From: Vibrio sp. 14G-20
GTDB taxonomy: Bacteria > Pseudomonadota > Gammaproteobacteria > Enterobacterales > Vibrionaceae
Assembly: GCF_026241515.1 (NCBI RefSeq)
Contig: NZ_JAPHPW010000008.1
Coordinates: 1 to 64,000, forward strand
Direction of reading: 5' to 3'
DNA: 64,000 nt
Made by a program: the position numbers and the translations under genes. The number at the start of each line of letters is the position of its first letter. Positions within the stretch are counted from its first letter, which is position 1. The notes beneath the pieces were generated by a model. It was not told the origin of the DNA and searched no databases. It was given only the letters and a program-made list of their open reading frames with translations. Shown piece by piece: positions 11,957 to 22,742 of the stretch.

Positions 11957-11998
11957 CATTTGTCAGTCTTGAGTTGATTAATCGTAGGCTGACAAATG
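11957..11998. repeat. Inverted repeat between hisC and hisB
   Basis: Arms CATTTGTCAGTCT (11957-11969) and AGGCTGACAAATG (11986-11998) pair over 13 positions with one G-U. The loop is 16 bases. No T-run follows, so it is not a terminator. It lies in the only sizeable gap of the operon and may act as an RNA-stability or processing hairpin. Confidence 0.6.
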
Positions 11999-12067
11999 AA
12001 ACCAATATTTTGGGTTAGCGTTTGATTTTAGCTAGGCCACCAGATTTAAAATTAAAAGGAAGTTCAA

Positions 12068-13156
12068 GTGAGTAAACAACAGAAAATACTTTTTATAGAC
12101 CGCGATGGCACCTTAATTGTTGAGCCGCCAGTCGACTTTCAAGTAGACCGTTTAGACAAGCTAAAATTTGAACCGCTAGTGATTCCTAGCTTACTTGCAC
12201 TGCAAGATGCTGGCTACCGTCTAGTAATGGTAACTAACCAAGACGGCCTAGGTACCGACAGCTACCCACAAGAAGATTTTGATGCGCCACACAATATGAT
12301 GATGGAGTTCTTCGAATCTCAAGGCGTTAAGTTTGATGACGTGCTTATTTGTCCTCACTTTGACGAAGACAACTGTTCTTGCCGTAAGCCTAAACTAGGC
12401 ATGGTTAAAGAATATCTACAGGGCGGCAAAGTCGACTTCCAACACTCTGTTGTAATTGGCGATCGAGTAACTGACCTGCAACTAGCCGAGAACATGGCAA
12501 TCCGCGGTATTCAATATGGCCCGGATGCAGAAACGGAAGGCACGCTTAACTGGCCACAAATCGTTAAAGATCTGACGGTTAACGCTCGTGTTGCTGAAGT
12601 GGTTCGTACCACCAAGGAAACCGACATTAAGGTAGCCGTAAACCTTGATGAAACCGGCGGTAATAAGATCGATACAGGTATGGGTTTCTTCGACCACATG
12701 CTTGATCAAATCGCGACACACGGTGGTTTCCAAATGAATCTAACTGTGAAAGGCGACCTACACATTGATGATCACCACACAGTAGAAGATACAGCACTTG
12801 CTTTAGGTCAAGCTCTGAAAGATGCGCTAGGCGACAAACGCGGTATTGGCCGTTTTGGTTTTAGCCTGCCAATGGATGAGTGTTTGGCTCAGTGTGCGTT
12901 AGACCTTTCTGGTCGACCATACCTGAAGTTCGATGCGAAATTCAGCCGTGAGCAAGTGGGTGATCTTTCAACCGAGATGGTGGTTCACTTCTTCCGCTCT
13001 CTAACTGATACACTGGCTTGTACGCTACACCTTTCTTCTGATGGCAATAATGATCACCACATCATTGAGAGCCTGTTTAAAGCGTTTGGCCGTACTCTTC
13101 GCCAAGCAATCAAAGTTGAAGGTAATGAGTTACCAAGCAGCAAAGGCGTCTTGTAA
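12068..13156 (+). CDS. hisB: Bifunctional histidinol-phosphatase / IGP dehydratase
   Basis: This fused enzyme covers two histidine steps: dehydration of imidazole-glycerol phosphate and dephosphorylation of histidinol phosphate. The N-terminal HAD phosphatase has DRDGT at residues 11-15 and a zinc-type [15 protein letters not shown] loop near 93-107. The C-terminal IGPD domain runs from about 167, with [27 protein letters not shown] and a second [13 protein letters not shown] motif. The GTG start is preceded by AGGAAG. The fused 362-aa form is typical of enterics and vibrios. Confidence 0.97.
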   Translation: MSKQQKILFIDRDGTLIVEPPVDFQVDRLDKLKFEPLVIPSLLALQDAGYRLVMVTNQDGLGTDSYPQEDFDAPHNMMMEFFESQGVKFDDVLICPHFDEDNCSCRKPKLGMVKEYLQGGKVDFQHSVVIGDRVTDLQLAENMAIRGIQYGPDAETEGTLNWPQIVKDLTVNARVAEVVRTTKETDIKVAVNLDETGGNKIDTGMGFFDHMLDQIATHGGFQMNLTVKGDLHIDDHHTVEDTALALGQALKDALGDKRGIGRFGFSLPMDECLAQCALDLSGRPYLKFDAKFSREQVGDLSTEMVVHFFRSLTDTLACTLHLSSDGNNDHHIIESLFKAFGRTLRQAIKVEGNELPSSKGVL

Positions 13157-13180
13157 GGCTAACGTTAGCAGGGAAAAACA

Positions 13181-13795
13181 ATGAAAGATCAAAAAGTCGT
13201 CATTATTGATACTGGGTGTGCCAACGTTTCTTCGGTGAAATTTGCCATCGAACGTTTGGGTTACGCAGTTGAGATTTCAAAAGAACCAGAAGTCGTCCTT
13301 GCCGCTGATAAGCTTTTCCTACCGGGGGTAGGTACAGCAAGTGAGGCAATGAAGAACCTACAAGAGCGCGACCTTGTCTCTCTTGTGAAGAAAGTAGAGA
13401 AGCCTCTGCTGGGTATTTGTTTAGGTATGCAGCTGTTAGGCAAACTGTCTCAAGAGAAAGGCCAAAAGGCTGATGAGCTAGTTGAATGTCTAGGCTTGTG
13501 TGATGGTGAAGTGCGTTTACTTGAAACGGGCGATTTACCCCTACCACACATGGGTTGGAACACAGTAACCTCGACACCTAATCACCCTTTGTTTAAAGAC
13601 ATTGAAGAAGGCGAGTATTTCTACTTCGTTCACAGCTTCGCAATGCCAGTGGGTGACTACACAATCGCACAATGTGATTACGGTAATCCGTTCACAGCGG
13701 CAGTGCAAAGTGGCAACTATTATGGTGTTCAGTTCCACCCAGAGCGTTCTTCAAAAGCCGGCTCTAAGCTGATTCAGAACTTCTTGGAATTGTAA
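13181..13795 (+). CDS. hisH: Imidazole glycerol phosphate synthase, glutaminase subunit
   Basis: HisH releases ammonia from glutamine and channels it to HisF to form IGP and AICAR. It is a class I glutamine amidotransferase of 204 residues. The nucleophile is Cys80 in [10 protein letters not shown]; His186 and Glu188 in [11 protein letters not shown] complete the triad. The ATG follows AGGGAAAAAC. It lies between hisB and hisA in the usual order. AICAR links this pathway to purine synthesis. Confidence 0.97.
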   Translation: MKDQKVVIIDTGCANVSSVKFAIERLGYAVEISKEPEVVLAADKLFLPGVGTASEAMKNLQERDLVSLVKKVEKPLLGICLGMQLLGKLSQEKGQKADELVECLGLCDGEVRLLETGDLPLPHMGWNTVTSTPNHPLFKDIEEGEYFYFVHSFAMPVGDYTIAQCDYGNPFTAAVQSGNYYGVQFHPERSSKAGSKLIQNFLEL

Positions 13796-13838
13796 TAAGG
13801 ATTAGGCAGCGGCTAACGTTGCCATATAAGGAATGTAA

Positions 13839-15327
<1,489 letters not shown>

Positions 15328-15331
<4 letters not shown>

Positions 15332-15978
15332 GTTTTGAAACCGCAAGCTTATCAAAAGCAGCAGTAGGCGCATTATCAGAGCGTATTAACTGGGAAAAAG
15401 TAGATGGTTTAGTGCCAGCTATTGTTCAAGATTACCAATCGAGCCAAGTGTTGATGATGGGATACATGAATCCTGCAGCACTTGAGAAAACCGGCGAAAC
15501 GGGTCAAGTAACTTTTTTCTCGCGTACTAAAGAGCGTTTGTGGACGAAAGGTGAGACCTCAGGCAATGTTCTGCGACTGGTGAACATGTCACTTGATTGT
15601 GACAATGACACCTTGTTGGTAAAAGTGAACCCAATTGGTCCAACGTGCCACTTGGGTAACACCACATGTTGGGATGTTGATCCGCAAGAAGAGACCCAGA
15701 TGGTGTGGCTTCATCAACTTGAGCAGCTACTGGCTGCCCGCAAGGACGCAGATCCTGAGTCTTCTTATACTGCCAGTCTATATGCCCGTGGCACCAAGCG
15801 TATTTCGCAAAAAGTGGGCGAAGAAGGCGTTGAAGTCGCGCTTGCGGCGACGTCGGGCGATAAGGCGGAGTTAGTGTGTGAATCAGCAGATTTGATTTAC
15901 CACTTAATGGTTCTTCTTCAAGACCAAGGCCTATCGATGAACGACGTAGTGAATAAACTTAAAGAGCGTCACAAGTAA
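15328..15978 (+). CDS. hisI: Phosphoribosyl-AMP cyclohydrolase / phosphoribosyl-ATP pyrophosphatase
   Basis: This fused enzyme does steps 2 and 3 of histidine synthesis. The N-terminal cyclohydrolase has the zinc-binding cysteines of [13 protein letters not shown] and [12 protein letters not shown] (about 90-115). The C-terminal MazG-like pyrophosphatase begins near residue 130 and carries [13 protein letters not shown]. The 216-aa bifunctional form (also called hisIE) is typical of gammaproteobacteria. The ATG overlaps the hisF stop by 4 bases. A strong terminator ends the operon. Confidence 0.97.
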
Positions 15979-16016
15979 TCTCTCTTTAAATTCATTGAAC
16001 CACGTAAAAGATAGAT

Positions 16017-16052
16017 AAAAGCCCCGTAAACAAGAATGTTTACGGGGCTTTT
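16017..16052 (+). terminator. Terminator of the his operon
   Basis: A 15-bp stem with arms 16017-16031 and 16038-16052 has a six-base loop. The flanking A and T runs make it usable in both directions. Confidence 0.9.
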
Positions 16053-16084
16053 AAATTATCTAATATATTAATCTACTTAAAAAG

Positions 16085-16145
16085 TACTGAGCCCCGTCAT
16101 TCCGAGGAGCCTAAGCGACGTCAGGAATCTCTTTAGCACTCAGCT
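16085..16145. repeat. Candidate intergenic REP-like element
   Basis: The segment pairs GTCATTCC (from 16097) on the left with GGAATCTC on the right, around GAGGAGCCTAAGCGACGTC. Outer CTGAG and CTCAG blocks also face each other. This layout recalls short intergenic repeats I associate with vibrios. Only one copy is seen here, so the call rests on recollection. Confidence 0.35.
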
Positions 16146-16161
16146 CTCTTAAGTGTCAGTA

Positions 16162-16686
16162 TTACCCGCAACATTTTTTATACTTCTTACCACTACCACA
16201 AATACACGGGTCATTGCGGCCTATCTTGAAGCTCTCTACGGTTTGGTTTAGGCGAGGGTCAATCTCTGGCTCTGTTAGCTCTTCATGTTTGTTTTCTTGC
16301 TCTGGGAACTCACCATCGATATAGAACCAAAGGCCATCTTCACGAACGAAACGCGAGCGCTCTTGCATGCAGTATTGTGCGCCGTCTTCATTGAAGTAGG
16401 CTTTAAACTCGACAAAGCCTTCGTTTTCGTGTGAGCCAGCTGCGGTATCAATGACTTCTAAGCCCGCCCAGTCACTATCGATAGATTCTGCAATACCTTC
16501 TCTTTGAGCTTCTGCATTACAGCTAGGGTGGTAAGTCGCAATAACATAATCAACTAACCCCAACACGTGCGCTGAATAACGTGAGCGCATCAATTGCTCA
16601 GGTGTTTCAACTGAACTGTGATTCAGGTGCGCTGATTCGCAGCATTGTTGGTAAGTATTTTTGCTACCGCACGGGCATAAAGACAT
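16162..16686 (-). CDS. UPF0225 / YchJ-like SEC-C metal-binding protein
   Basis: A YchJ-family protein of unknown function. From ATG 16686 it has 174 residues (a TTG at 16692 is in frame). The N-terminus has a SEC-C-type motif [15 protein letters not shown], and the C-terminus a second one, [18 protein letters not shown], like the zinc-binding tail of SecA. Between them is an NTF2-like YchJ middle region with [20 protein letters not shown] and a C-terminal acidic linker. Metal binding is well supported by the cysteines; the cellular role is not known. Confidence 0.88.
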   Translation of the reverse strand: MSLCPCGSKNTYQQCCESAHLNHSSVETPEQLMRSRYSAHVLGLVDYVIATYHPSCNAEAQREGIAESIDSDWAGLEVIDTAAGSHENEGFVEFKAYFNEDGAQYCMQERSRFVREDGLWFYIDGEFPEQENKHEELTEPEIDPRLNQTVESFKIGRNDPCICGSGKKYKKCCG

Positions 16687-16804
16687 AGTCAAATCCTGTA
16701 AAAATGGCCTCTATTAAGAGGCCATAAATGAATGCGTTGGAGTTTACCAAGAAACGATCGCTCACCAAAGCTTAGTTTCTATTGAAGCGGTTATGAGAAG
16801 TGAA

Positions 16805-18022
16805 TTATCTCAATGCTGGTGACAGCAGCTCTTGTGCCCAAGTTGTTGCTTCATCGTAAGCTTGGCCTAGTTGCGCCTCGCTGAGCTTGAGAAGCTTACG
16901 AATGCGCGTTGCTTCATCCCATCGAGCTTGCTCATAAGCAATAACCATAGCCAAAATTGCACCTAACACGCCCTTGCGTTGGATAAGGGCCTGTTTTATC
17001 TCGTCGTCGATTGGCACTGAGTCCAATACTTGCTTCAACGGTTGGTCAAACAGTGAATCCAGTAGCGAGAACATACCCGTCAAAAAGGCTTGTCCGGGCT
17101 CAACTTTCACATTCATCTTCTCGACTAATAGCTCACATTGACGCGCGCGTAATACCGCTAAACCGTAGAGTGAATCTGGCTTATCTTCTTTCGCCGATGC
17201 GATCGCTACAAGTGAAACGAACTTACGCAGCTTTTGCTCGCCTAGGTAAATAAGCGCTTGGCGGAATGAACGAATGGTCGTTGCCGATCCGCCTGCCGAG
17301 TTCACGTAAGCGAGTAACTTATAAGACAAGGTCACATCAAGAGTGATCAAACGTTCTACTTCACTAAAGTCGATGGGATCGTTAGCGATCTCTTTCAACA
17401 GTTGAACAATGGTCAAAAAAGCAGGGTTGAGCGCACGAGTTTGAATCATTTCTGGCTTACTAAAGAAGTAGCCTTGGAAGTAGGAGAAGCCAGCTTGGTT
17501 CGCTTCTTGATACTCGTCGTAAGTCTCCACCTTTTCTGCAAGGAACTTGATATCTAACCCTTTGAGAGAGTTCATGAACATCGAAGCTTTTGCAATAGAG
17601 ATCAAACGGATATCAAATTTGATAATAGAGACGTAAGGCAAGAAACGCTTCCACGCTTTGCTTGGCACAAAGTCATCCAATGCGATGGTATAACCCGCAT
17701 CGTAGATAGCTTTAATGGCTTCAAGTAGCTCGTCTGTTGGTTCGCAGTCTTCAAGAACCTCGACTACGAGGCTCTCTTTTGGAAATAGGGTAGGGACCAA
17801 GTTAATCAGGCTTGCATAAGGAAAGTTCACGAACCCCAACTTATCACCCAGCGTATTATAGTGAGTTGATAAAAAGTGGTCTGAAAGCAAACGGCTAGTA
17901 GCGAGCTCCGGTTCTACTTCAGGGAAAGTGTTCTTAGGACCATCCCTGAATAGCAACTCGTAACCTATGGTTTTCTTATCTGTATCGAGTATTGGTTGAC
18001 GCGCTACGTATGAATATTTCAA
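16805..18022 (-). CDS. EAL-HDOD domain signalling protein
   Basis: A 405-residue cytosolic protein of the YuxH type: an N-terminal EAL domain (about 1-200) and a C-terminal HDOD domain (about 200-390). The EAL motif reads ELLFRDG. The metal/catalytic residues N, E, DD, K, E and Q can be matched (FVNFPY, VVEVLED, ALDDF, IIKFDI, FLAEKVET, FQGYFFSKP). Loop 6, normally DDFGTG, is changed to DDFVPSKAW, so phosphodiesterase activity is doubtful. Vibrio proteins of this build (for example CdgJ) affect motility and c-di-GMP; orthology is a guess. Confidence 0.88.
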   Translation of the reverse strand: MKYSYVARQPILDTDKKTIGYELLFRDGPKNTFPEVEPELATSRLLSDHFLSTHYNTLGDKLGFVNFPYASLINLVPTLFPKESLVVEVLEDCEPTDELLEAIKAIYDAGYTIALDDFVPSKAWKRFLPYVSIIKFDIRLISIAKASMFMNSLKGLDIKFLAEKVETYDEYQEANQAGFSYFQGYFFSKPEMIQTRALNPAFLTIVQLLKEIANDPIDFSEVERLITLDVTLSYKLLAYVNSAGGSATTIRSFRQALIYLGEQKLRKFVSLVAIASAKEDKPDSLYGLAVLRARQCELLVEKMNVKVEPGQAFLTGMFSLLDSLFDQPLKQVLDSVPIDDEIKQALIQRKGVLGAILAMVIAYEQARWDEATRIRKLLKLSEAQLGQAYDEATTWAQELLSPALR

Positions 18023-18133
18023 CTTGGTACTGTGTTCGGTTTATTTCTGATAGAGAGATAATAGCTAATTCAGTGGAAATTACCATACACAATCTAAGAA
18101 AGTCTGACCGACAATAATAATCAAAGTGAAAGT

Positions 18134-18880
18134 TTAAGACTGATGTTGAAAGCTATTGCTAAACTCTCGATTCTGTAGTTCAAAACTTTGCGGAGTGAAC
18201 ACCAGCACTGAGCCTTGCGTATACCAATCGCCAAGTACGATACGGGTTTTAGTGCAATTGTTAGCATTAAAAGTGTGAATGTCAGGACGATGAGTATGGC
18301 CGTGGATCATTAGATCAACGTTGTTTCGTTCCATCACATCTTCGACTTCTTGTTGTGTCACATCCATGATATCGAGAGACTTAGTTTGCTTGTCATCTTT
18401 GATATCAGATTGAACCTTCGAGACGATCTTCTTCTTGATGAAAAATGGAATTCTGTTGAAGACCCATTGCAGCCACGGTTGATGCACTTTTTCGCGGAAA
18501 GCGAGGTATTTTACATCTTCGGTGCATAGGGTATCACCATGCAACACAACCGCTTTTTGCCCGTAGATATCGATAGTCGATACTTCGTCTAGCAGTTTCA
18601 CGCCGGTTTGCTTGGCAAATTTTTTGCCGACAAGGAAATCACGGTTACCTTGAGTGAAGTAGCAAGGTACGCCTGTTTTCACCAAATCAATAAATGCTTG
18701 GCGAATAGAAGTCGCGAACTCACTTTTGTCGTCGTCACCAATCCAGAATTCGAAAAGGTCACCCAATACGTAGAGTGCATCCGCTTCTACTGCTTCATTC
18801 TTCATGAAGGTTAGGAAGCAATCAGTGATGTCTTGTCGTGACGGAGCAAGGTGAAGATCTGATATAAAATATGTTTTCAT
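18134..18880 (-). CDS. lpxH: UDP-2,3-diacylglucosamine diphosphatase
   Basis: LpxH cleaves UDP-2,3-diacylglucosamine to lipid X and UMP in lipid A synthesis at the inner membrane. Its calcineurin-like metal site is complete: ISDLHL (about 6-11), [11 protein letters not shown] near 41, GNRDFL near 79, LHGDTLC near 114 and HGHTHRP near 194. The length (248 aa) is normal. A terminator hairpin lies only 13 bases before the ATG, and a MITE-like element separates it from ppiB, with which it is usually cotranscribed. No strong ribosome site is seen before the ATG. Confidence 0.95.
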   Translation of the reverse strand: MKTYFISDLHLAPSRQDITDCFLTFMKNEAVEADALYVLGDLFEFWIGDDDKSEFATSIRQAFIDLVKTGVPCYFTQGNRDFLVGKKFAKQTGVKLLDEVSTIDIYGQKAVVLHGDTLCTEDVKYLAFREKVHQPWLQWVFNRIPFFIKKKIVSKVQSDIKDDKQTKSLDIMDVTQQEVEDVMERNNVDLMIHGHTHRPDIHTFNANNCTKTRIVLGDWYTQGSVLVFTPQSFELQNREFSNSFQHQS

Positions 18881-18893
18881 AGGTCTAAAAAAA

Positions 18894-18910
18894 GGGAGCG
18901 ATTCGCTCCC
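18894..18910 (-). terminator. Terminator between ppiB and lpxH
   Basis: On the minus strand, GGGAGCG (18904-18910) and CGCTCCC (18894-18900) form a 7-bp stem with a 3-base loop, followed by seven T. It ends almost at the lpxH start codon, so it either ends ppiB transcripts or limits readthrough into lpxH. Confidence 0.8.
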
Positions 18911-18949
18911 TATATCCTGATTTTATCGGCTCATCAATTATTAATACTA

Positions 18950-19213
18950 GGGCGTGTTGACCTTTGGCGGTTAAATTTTGTTCGAGATAAAAACGTTTTA
19001 ATCGAGGCGAGGGATAGGAAGCCTAGTCATTCTAAGCAAATTTCCCTCAACAAAGAGTAAAACGCTTTTAACCGAACCCTTTGGGCAGCGTTTGCTGGTT
19101 ATTTCTACTGCGTTATCGGCTTCTTATGTAGGCTAGCTACACATCAAAGCCTCTGCCTTGTATAAATCCCCAGCAACTCGCTGCAAAAATCAGCTCAAAA
19201 GGTCAATACGCCC
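18950..19213. mobile_element. MITE-like element, 264 bp
   Basis: The ends are inverted repeats: GGGCGTGTTGACCTTT at the left (from 18950), and at the right a segment ending at 19213 whose reverse complement is GGGCGTATTGACCTTT. One position differs in 16. Both ends are flanked by TA (18948-18949 and 19214-19215), as expected for a TA target duplication by an IS630/Tc1-type transposase. There is no coding frame inside. It fills most of the gap between ppiB and lpxH. Confidence 0.75.
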
Positions 19214-19230
19214 TAACCGAAAGCAAGTAA

Positions 19231-19725
19231 TTAAGCTTCGATTGTAGTACCAGTGATGATCACTTCTTCTAGAGGTACATCTTGGTGCATACCCATAGAA
19301 CCAGTGCTAACACCTTTGATCTTGTTTACGATGTCCATGCCTTCAACAACTTCTGCGAATACACAGTAGCCCCAACCGTCTAGGCTTTCGCTACGGAAGT
19401 TTAGGAAAGAGTTGTCGTTCACGTTGATGAAGAACTGAGAGCTAGCTGAATGCGGTTCCATAGTACGAGCCATTGCTAGCGTACCAACTTTGTTCGCTAG
19501 ACCGTTGTTTGCTTCGTTCTTGATAGTTGCACGAGTTGCCTTTTCTTTAAGGCCAGAAGTCATGCCGCCGCCTTGAATCATGAAACCATCGATAACACGG
19601 TGGAATAGTGTGTTGTCGTAGAAACCGTCACGGCAATACTGTAGGAAGTTTGCGCTTGTTTCTGGTGCTTTTTCTTCGTTTAGTTGAACTTTGATGTCAC
19701 CAAAATTTGTGTGAAGGATGATCAT
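19231..19725 (-). CDS. ppiB: Peptidyl-prolyl cis-trans isomerase B
   Basis: A cytosolic cyclophilin (164 aa) that speeds proline isomerisation in protein folding. Family segments are clear: [20 protein letters not shown] near 26-45, [11 protein letters not shown] near 48-58, and the active-site [13 protein letters not shown] near 95-107. The start ATG is followed directly by the short strand [15 protein letters not shown], so there is no signal peptide and this is the B form rather than periplasmic PpiA. It is divergent from cysS. Confidence 0.96.
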   Translation of the reverse strand: MIILHTNFGDIKVQLNEEKAPETSANFLQYCRDGFYDNTLFHRVIDGFMIQGGGMTSGLKEKATRATIKNEANNGLANKVGTLAMARTMEPHSASSQFFINVNDNSFLNFRSESLDGWGYCVFAEVVEGMDIVNKIKGVSTGSMGMHQDVPLEEVIITGTTIEA

Positions 19726-19915
19726 GATTGTTACCTTACTGTCTTTTTAATATGAAGTTCGAATTCTAGCGCATGTTGGCAGACTTTCAAATCATCAAAT
19801 CATTCACTTAACTCAGATGTTTAAAGTAATTCGTGCTTTTGGGGATTACCTATTAAGGTATGACTTGTTATACTGCGAGCTTATTTTTGATTAATCCATA
19901 AAATAGATAGAGATC

Positions 19916-21301
19916 ATGCTGAAGATATATAACACGCTCACAAGACAGAAAGAGGAATTCAAACCAATTACAGCTGGCAAAGTCGGCATGTATGTCTGTG
20001 GGGTAACCATATACGATCTCTGTCACATCGGTCATGGTCGTACGTTCGTTTCTTTCGACGTAGTAACTCGCTACCTTCGTTACCTTGGTTACGATTTGAA
20101 CTTCGTTCGTAACATCACAGATATCGATGACAAAATCATCAAGCGTGCTAACGAAAACGGCGAGTCTTGTGACTCTCTGACTGAGCGTCTAATCGGCGAA
20201 ATGCACGCTGATTTCGATGCATTGAACATGAAGCGTCCAGACGTTGAACCTCGTGCAACGGAATTCATCACTGAAATCATCGAACTTGTTGAAAAGCTGA
20301 TTGAACGCGGCTATGCATATGTTGCAAGTAACGGCGACGTAATGTTCGAAGTTAAGAAGTTCAAAGAATACGGTAAGCTTTCTAAGCAAGACCTTGACCA
20401 GCTTCAAGCTGGCGCTCGTGTTGACGTAGACTCTGCAAAACGTAGCCCACTAGATTTCGTAGTTTGGAAGATGTCTAAGCCAGGTGAACCAACATGGGAA
20501 TCTCCATGGGGCCCAGGTCGTCCAGGCTGGCACATTGAATGTTCAGCAATGAACTCGTCTATTCTAGGTAACCACTTCGATATCCACGGTGGCGGCTCAG
20601 ATCTACAATTCCCACACCATGAGAACGAAATCGCGCAATCTTGCTGTGCACATGGCACTGACTATGTAAACACATGGATGCACAGTGGCATGGTGATGGT
20701 AGACAGAGAAAAAATGTCTAAGTCACTAGGTAACTTCTTCACTATCCGTGATGTGCTAGCACACTACGATGCTGAAACAGTGCGCTACTTCCTAATGTCT
20801 GGTCACTACCGTAGTCAACTGAACTACAGTGAAGACAACTTAAACCAAGCTCGCGCATCACTAGAGCGTCTATACACGTCACTTCGTGGCCTAGACCTTA
20901 CCGCAGCTCCTGCTGGTGGCGAAGAGTACGTAACTCGCTTCTCTACTGCGATGAATGACGACTTCAATACGCCTGAAGCTTACTCAGTGCTGTTTGAAAT
21001 GGCGCGTGAAATCAACCGTATCAAGCCAGAGAGCATTGAAAAAGCAAGCGGACTTGGTGCATTGATGCGTGAACTAGCAGACATCATCGGTATTCTTCAC
21101 CAAGAACCAGAAGCCTTCCTACAAGGTGATGCGGCTGGTAACGATGACGAAGTGGCTGAAATCGAAGCGTTGATCAAACTGCGTAACGACTCTCGTGCTT
21201 CTAAGGATTGGGCAAATGCCGACCTTGCACGTGACAAGCTCAACGAGTTGGGCATCGTTCTAGAAGATGGCCCAGAAGGCACGACTTGGCGTCGTAAGTA
21301 A
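19916..21301 (+). CDS. cysS: Cysteinyl-tRNA synthetase
   Basis: CysRS charges tRNA-Cys with cysteine. It is a class I synthetase of 461 residues, the E. coli length. The HIGH box appears as CHIGHGRT near 36-43. The KMSKS loop is [10 protein letters not shown] near 266-275. Zinc ligands are in [18 protein letters not shown] and HHENEIAQS. The C-terminal helical anticodon region begins near 310. The divergent cysS-ppiB pair is common in gammaproteobacteria. A terminator follows before tdk. Confidence 0.97.
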   Translation: MLKIYNTLTRQKEEFKPITAGKVGMYVCGVTIYDLCHIGHGRTFVSFDVVTRYLRYLGYDLNFVRNITDIDDKIIKRANENGESCDSLTERLIGEMHADFDALNMKRPDVEPRATEFITEIIELVEKLIERGYAYVASNGDVMFEVKKFKEYGKLSKQDLDQLQAGARVDVDSAKRSPLDFVVWKMSKPGEPTWESPWGPGRPGWHIECSAMNSSILGNHFDIHGGGSDLQFPHHENEIAQSCCAHGTDYVNTWMHSGMVMVDREKMSKSLGNFFTIRDVLAHYDAETVRYFLMSGHYRSQLNYSEDNLNQARASLERLYTSLRGLDLTAAPAGGEEYVTRFSTAMNDDFNTPEAYSVLFEMAREINRIKPESIEKASGLGALMRELADIIGILHQEPEAFLQGDAAGNDDEVAEIEALIKLRNDSRASKDWANADLARDKLNELGIVLEDGPEGTTWRRK

Positions 21302-21310
21302 ATCTTATAA

Positions 21311-21336
21311 AAAGGGCTGATTTTCAGCCCTTTTTT
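21311..21336 (+). terminator. Terminator of cysS
   Basis: The stem AAAGGGCTGA/TCAGCCCTTT (21311-21320, 21324-21333) is followed by more T. Confidence 0.9.
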
Positions 21337-21397
21337 CTAGCAAAAATTCTCTAATTTCACCTTTTCATATTCAATTTTATTTAACAGGAATATTTCT

Positions 21398-21976
21398 GTG
21401 GCTCAGATGTATTTTTACTACTCGGCAATGAATGCGGGTAAATCAACAACGCTTCTTCAATCGTCTTTCAACTACCAAGAACGCGGTATGACGCCAGTGA
21501 TCTTCACGGCTGCATTGGATGATCGCTATGGTATCGGTAAAGTAAGCTCTCGAATTGGTCTGCAATCTGAAGCGCAACTATTTAAAAATGACACCAACAT
21601 GTTTGATGCGATCAAAAAGCTAAACGACGAAGAGAAGCGTCATTGTGTTTTGATTGATGAGTGTCAGTTCTTATCGAAAGAGCAAGTTTACCAACTAACA
21701 GAAGTAGTGGATAAGCTGCATATCCCTGTACTGTGTTACGGTTTACGTACTGACTTCTTGGGTGAACTGTTTGAAGGCAGCCGTTACTTGTTGTCTTGGG
21801 CAGACAAACTTGTAGAACTTAAAACGATTTGTCATTGCGGTCGTAAAGCGAACATGGTGATTCGCACTGACGAGCACGGTGTTGCGATTGCTGAAGGTGA
21901 CCAAGTTGCCATTGGTGGTAACGACAAATATGTGTCTGTTTGTCGCTTACACTATAAAGAAGCGCTTGGTAAATAA
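21398..21976 (+). CDS. tdk: Thymidine kinase
   Basis: Tdk phosphorylates thymidine (and deoxyuridine) to dTMP with ATP in pyrimidine salvage. It is the bacterial type II enzyme of 192 residues. The Walker A motif is [11 protein letters not shown] near residues 8-18, the Walker B/catalytic region [10 protein letters not shown] near 83-92, and the zinc-binding lid cysteines are in [10 protein letters not shown] and VCRLHYKEA. The start is GTG 21398, just downstream of AACAGGAATA. It stands alone between two terminators. Confidence 0.96.
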   Translation: MAQMYFYYSAMNAGKSTTLLQSSFNYQERGMTPVIFTAALDDRYGIGKVSSRIGLQSEAQLFKNDTNMFDAIKKLNDEEKRHCVLIDECQFLSKEQVYQLTEVVDKLHIPVLCYGLRTDFLGELFEGSRYLLSWADKLVELKTICHCGRKANMVIRTDEHGVAIAEGDQVAIGGNDKYVSVCRLHYKEALGK

Positions 21977-22026
21977 AGGCTTCTTAATACTTCGGCAATA
22001 GCTGGAATGCAAAGCAATAGAATAAG

Positions 22027-22053
22027 AAACGGTGGCCAAGTGCCACCGTTTTT
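22027..22053. terminator. Terminator after tdk
   Basis: The stem AAACGGTGGC/GCCACCGTTT (22027-22036, 22042-22051) is followed by T on the plus strand. It lies between the convergent tdk and the DUF218 gene and may serve both. Confidence 0.85.
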
Positions 22054-22076
22054 GTTTTCTTATCATTCATCGCTAT

Positions 22077-22742
22077 TTATTCGAAACCGAGCTTCTTAAT
22101 CGTTGAATAGGCGTGATCCACTTCCTCTGAAATCGGCATTTCGATCTGGAAGCCTTGAGCAGGGTAGGACTTGATACGCTCAAAATCGGCCACTAACGCA
22201 CCTAAAACCATATCCAATGGCAACTCTTCATTAAAGTAATCGACCCAATCTTGCCATTTAGACGTCACGGTGATTTCTGTCGCCGCTTCAGGCCACTGTT
22301 TACTGAAGGTCGCGTAAGTACGTTTCTCCATAAAAGGCTTCTGCACTAAGGTCAACCTTTGCGGAGATAACCCTCGCTCCGTGAGTAACTCGTGTGTGAA
22401 GCGGACGTTCTCTCCAGTATTGGTTGCGTATTTCTCTATGATAATGTCTGAATCTGGCACACCACAGTCGCGGGCAATAGCAGCGAAGGTTTCCGCTTCT
22501 GAGCGTTCAAAGCTGCCTTCGGTAAAGCGCCCAACACCACCAGAAAAAACGATGTATGGCGCAATCTTTTGGTGGTAGAGCTCGGCTGCGTATTCAGCAA
22601 CACGAGTATCGTTGCTACACAACACAAAAATACAGTCTGAGGGTTCAACCTTGTGACCCATAGACATGAAGTTCCAAAGGGTGTCGATCGCGCGGTGCAG
22701 CTTAATATTGGGCTCTTTCTTAGCTATAGATTGTTCAGTCAT
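22077..22742 (-). CDS. DUF218 / YdcF-like protein
   Basis: A 221-residue protein of the ElyC/SanA/YdcF (DUF218) family. Visible features are the nucleotide-like fold segment DCIFVLCSNDTRVAEYAAELY near 37-57, YIVFSGGVG near 63-71, and the conserved ERSEAETFAA and ATNTGENVRFT segments near 79-116. There is no signal peptide, unlike SanA/ElyC, so it resembles cytosolic YdcF. Its start overlaps the end of the upstream SDR gene by 8 bases, so the two form an operon. No specific reaction can be given. Confidence 0.85.
   Translation of the reverse strand: MTEQSIAKKEPNIKLHRAIDTLWNFMSMGHKVEPSDCIFVLCSNDTRVAEYAAELYHQKIAPYIVFSGGVGRFTEGSFERSEAETFAAIARDCGVPDSDIIIEKYATNTGENVRFTHELLTERGLSPQRLTLVQKPFMEKRTYATFSKQWPEAATEITVTSKWQDWVDYFNEELPLDMVLGALVADFERIKSYPAQGFQIEMPISEEVDHAYSTIKKLGFE

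Noticed and set aside
13203..13577. 124-codon minus-strand open frame inside hisH
   Set aside because: It lies within a clearly coding gene in antisense, with no ribosome site or family resemblance.
18950..19213. A complete insertion sequence
   Set aside because: No transposase reading frame fits in 264 bp; it is called MITE-like instead.
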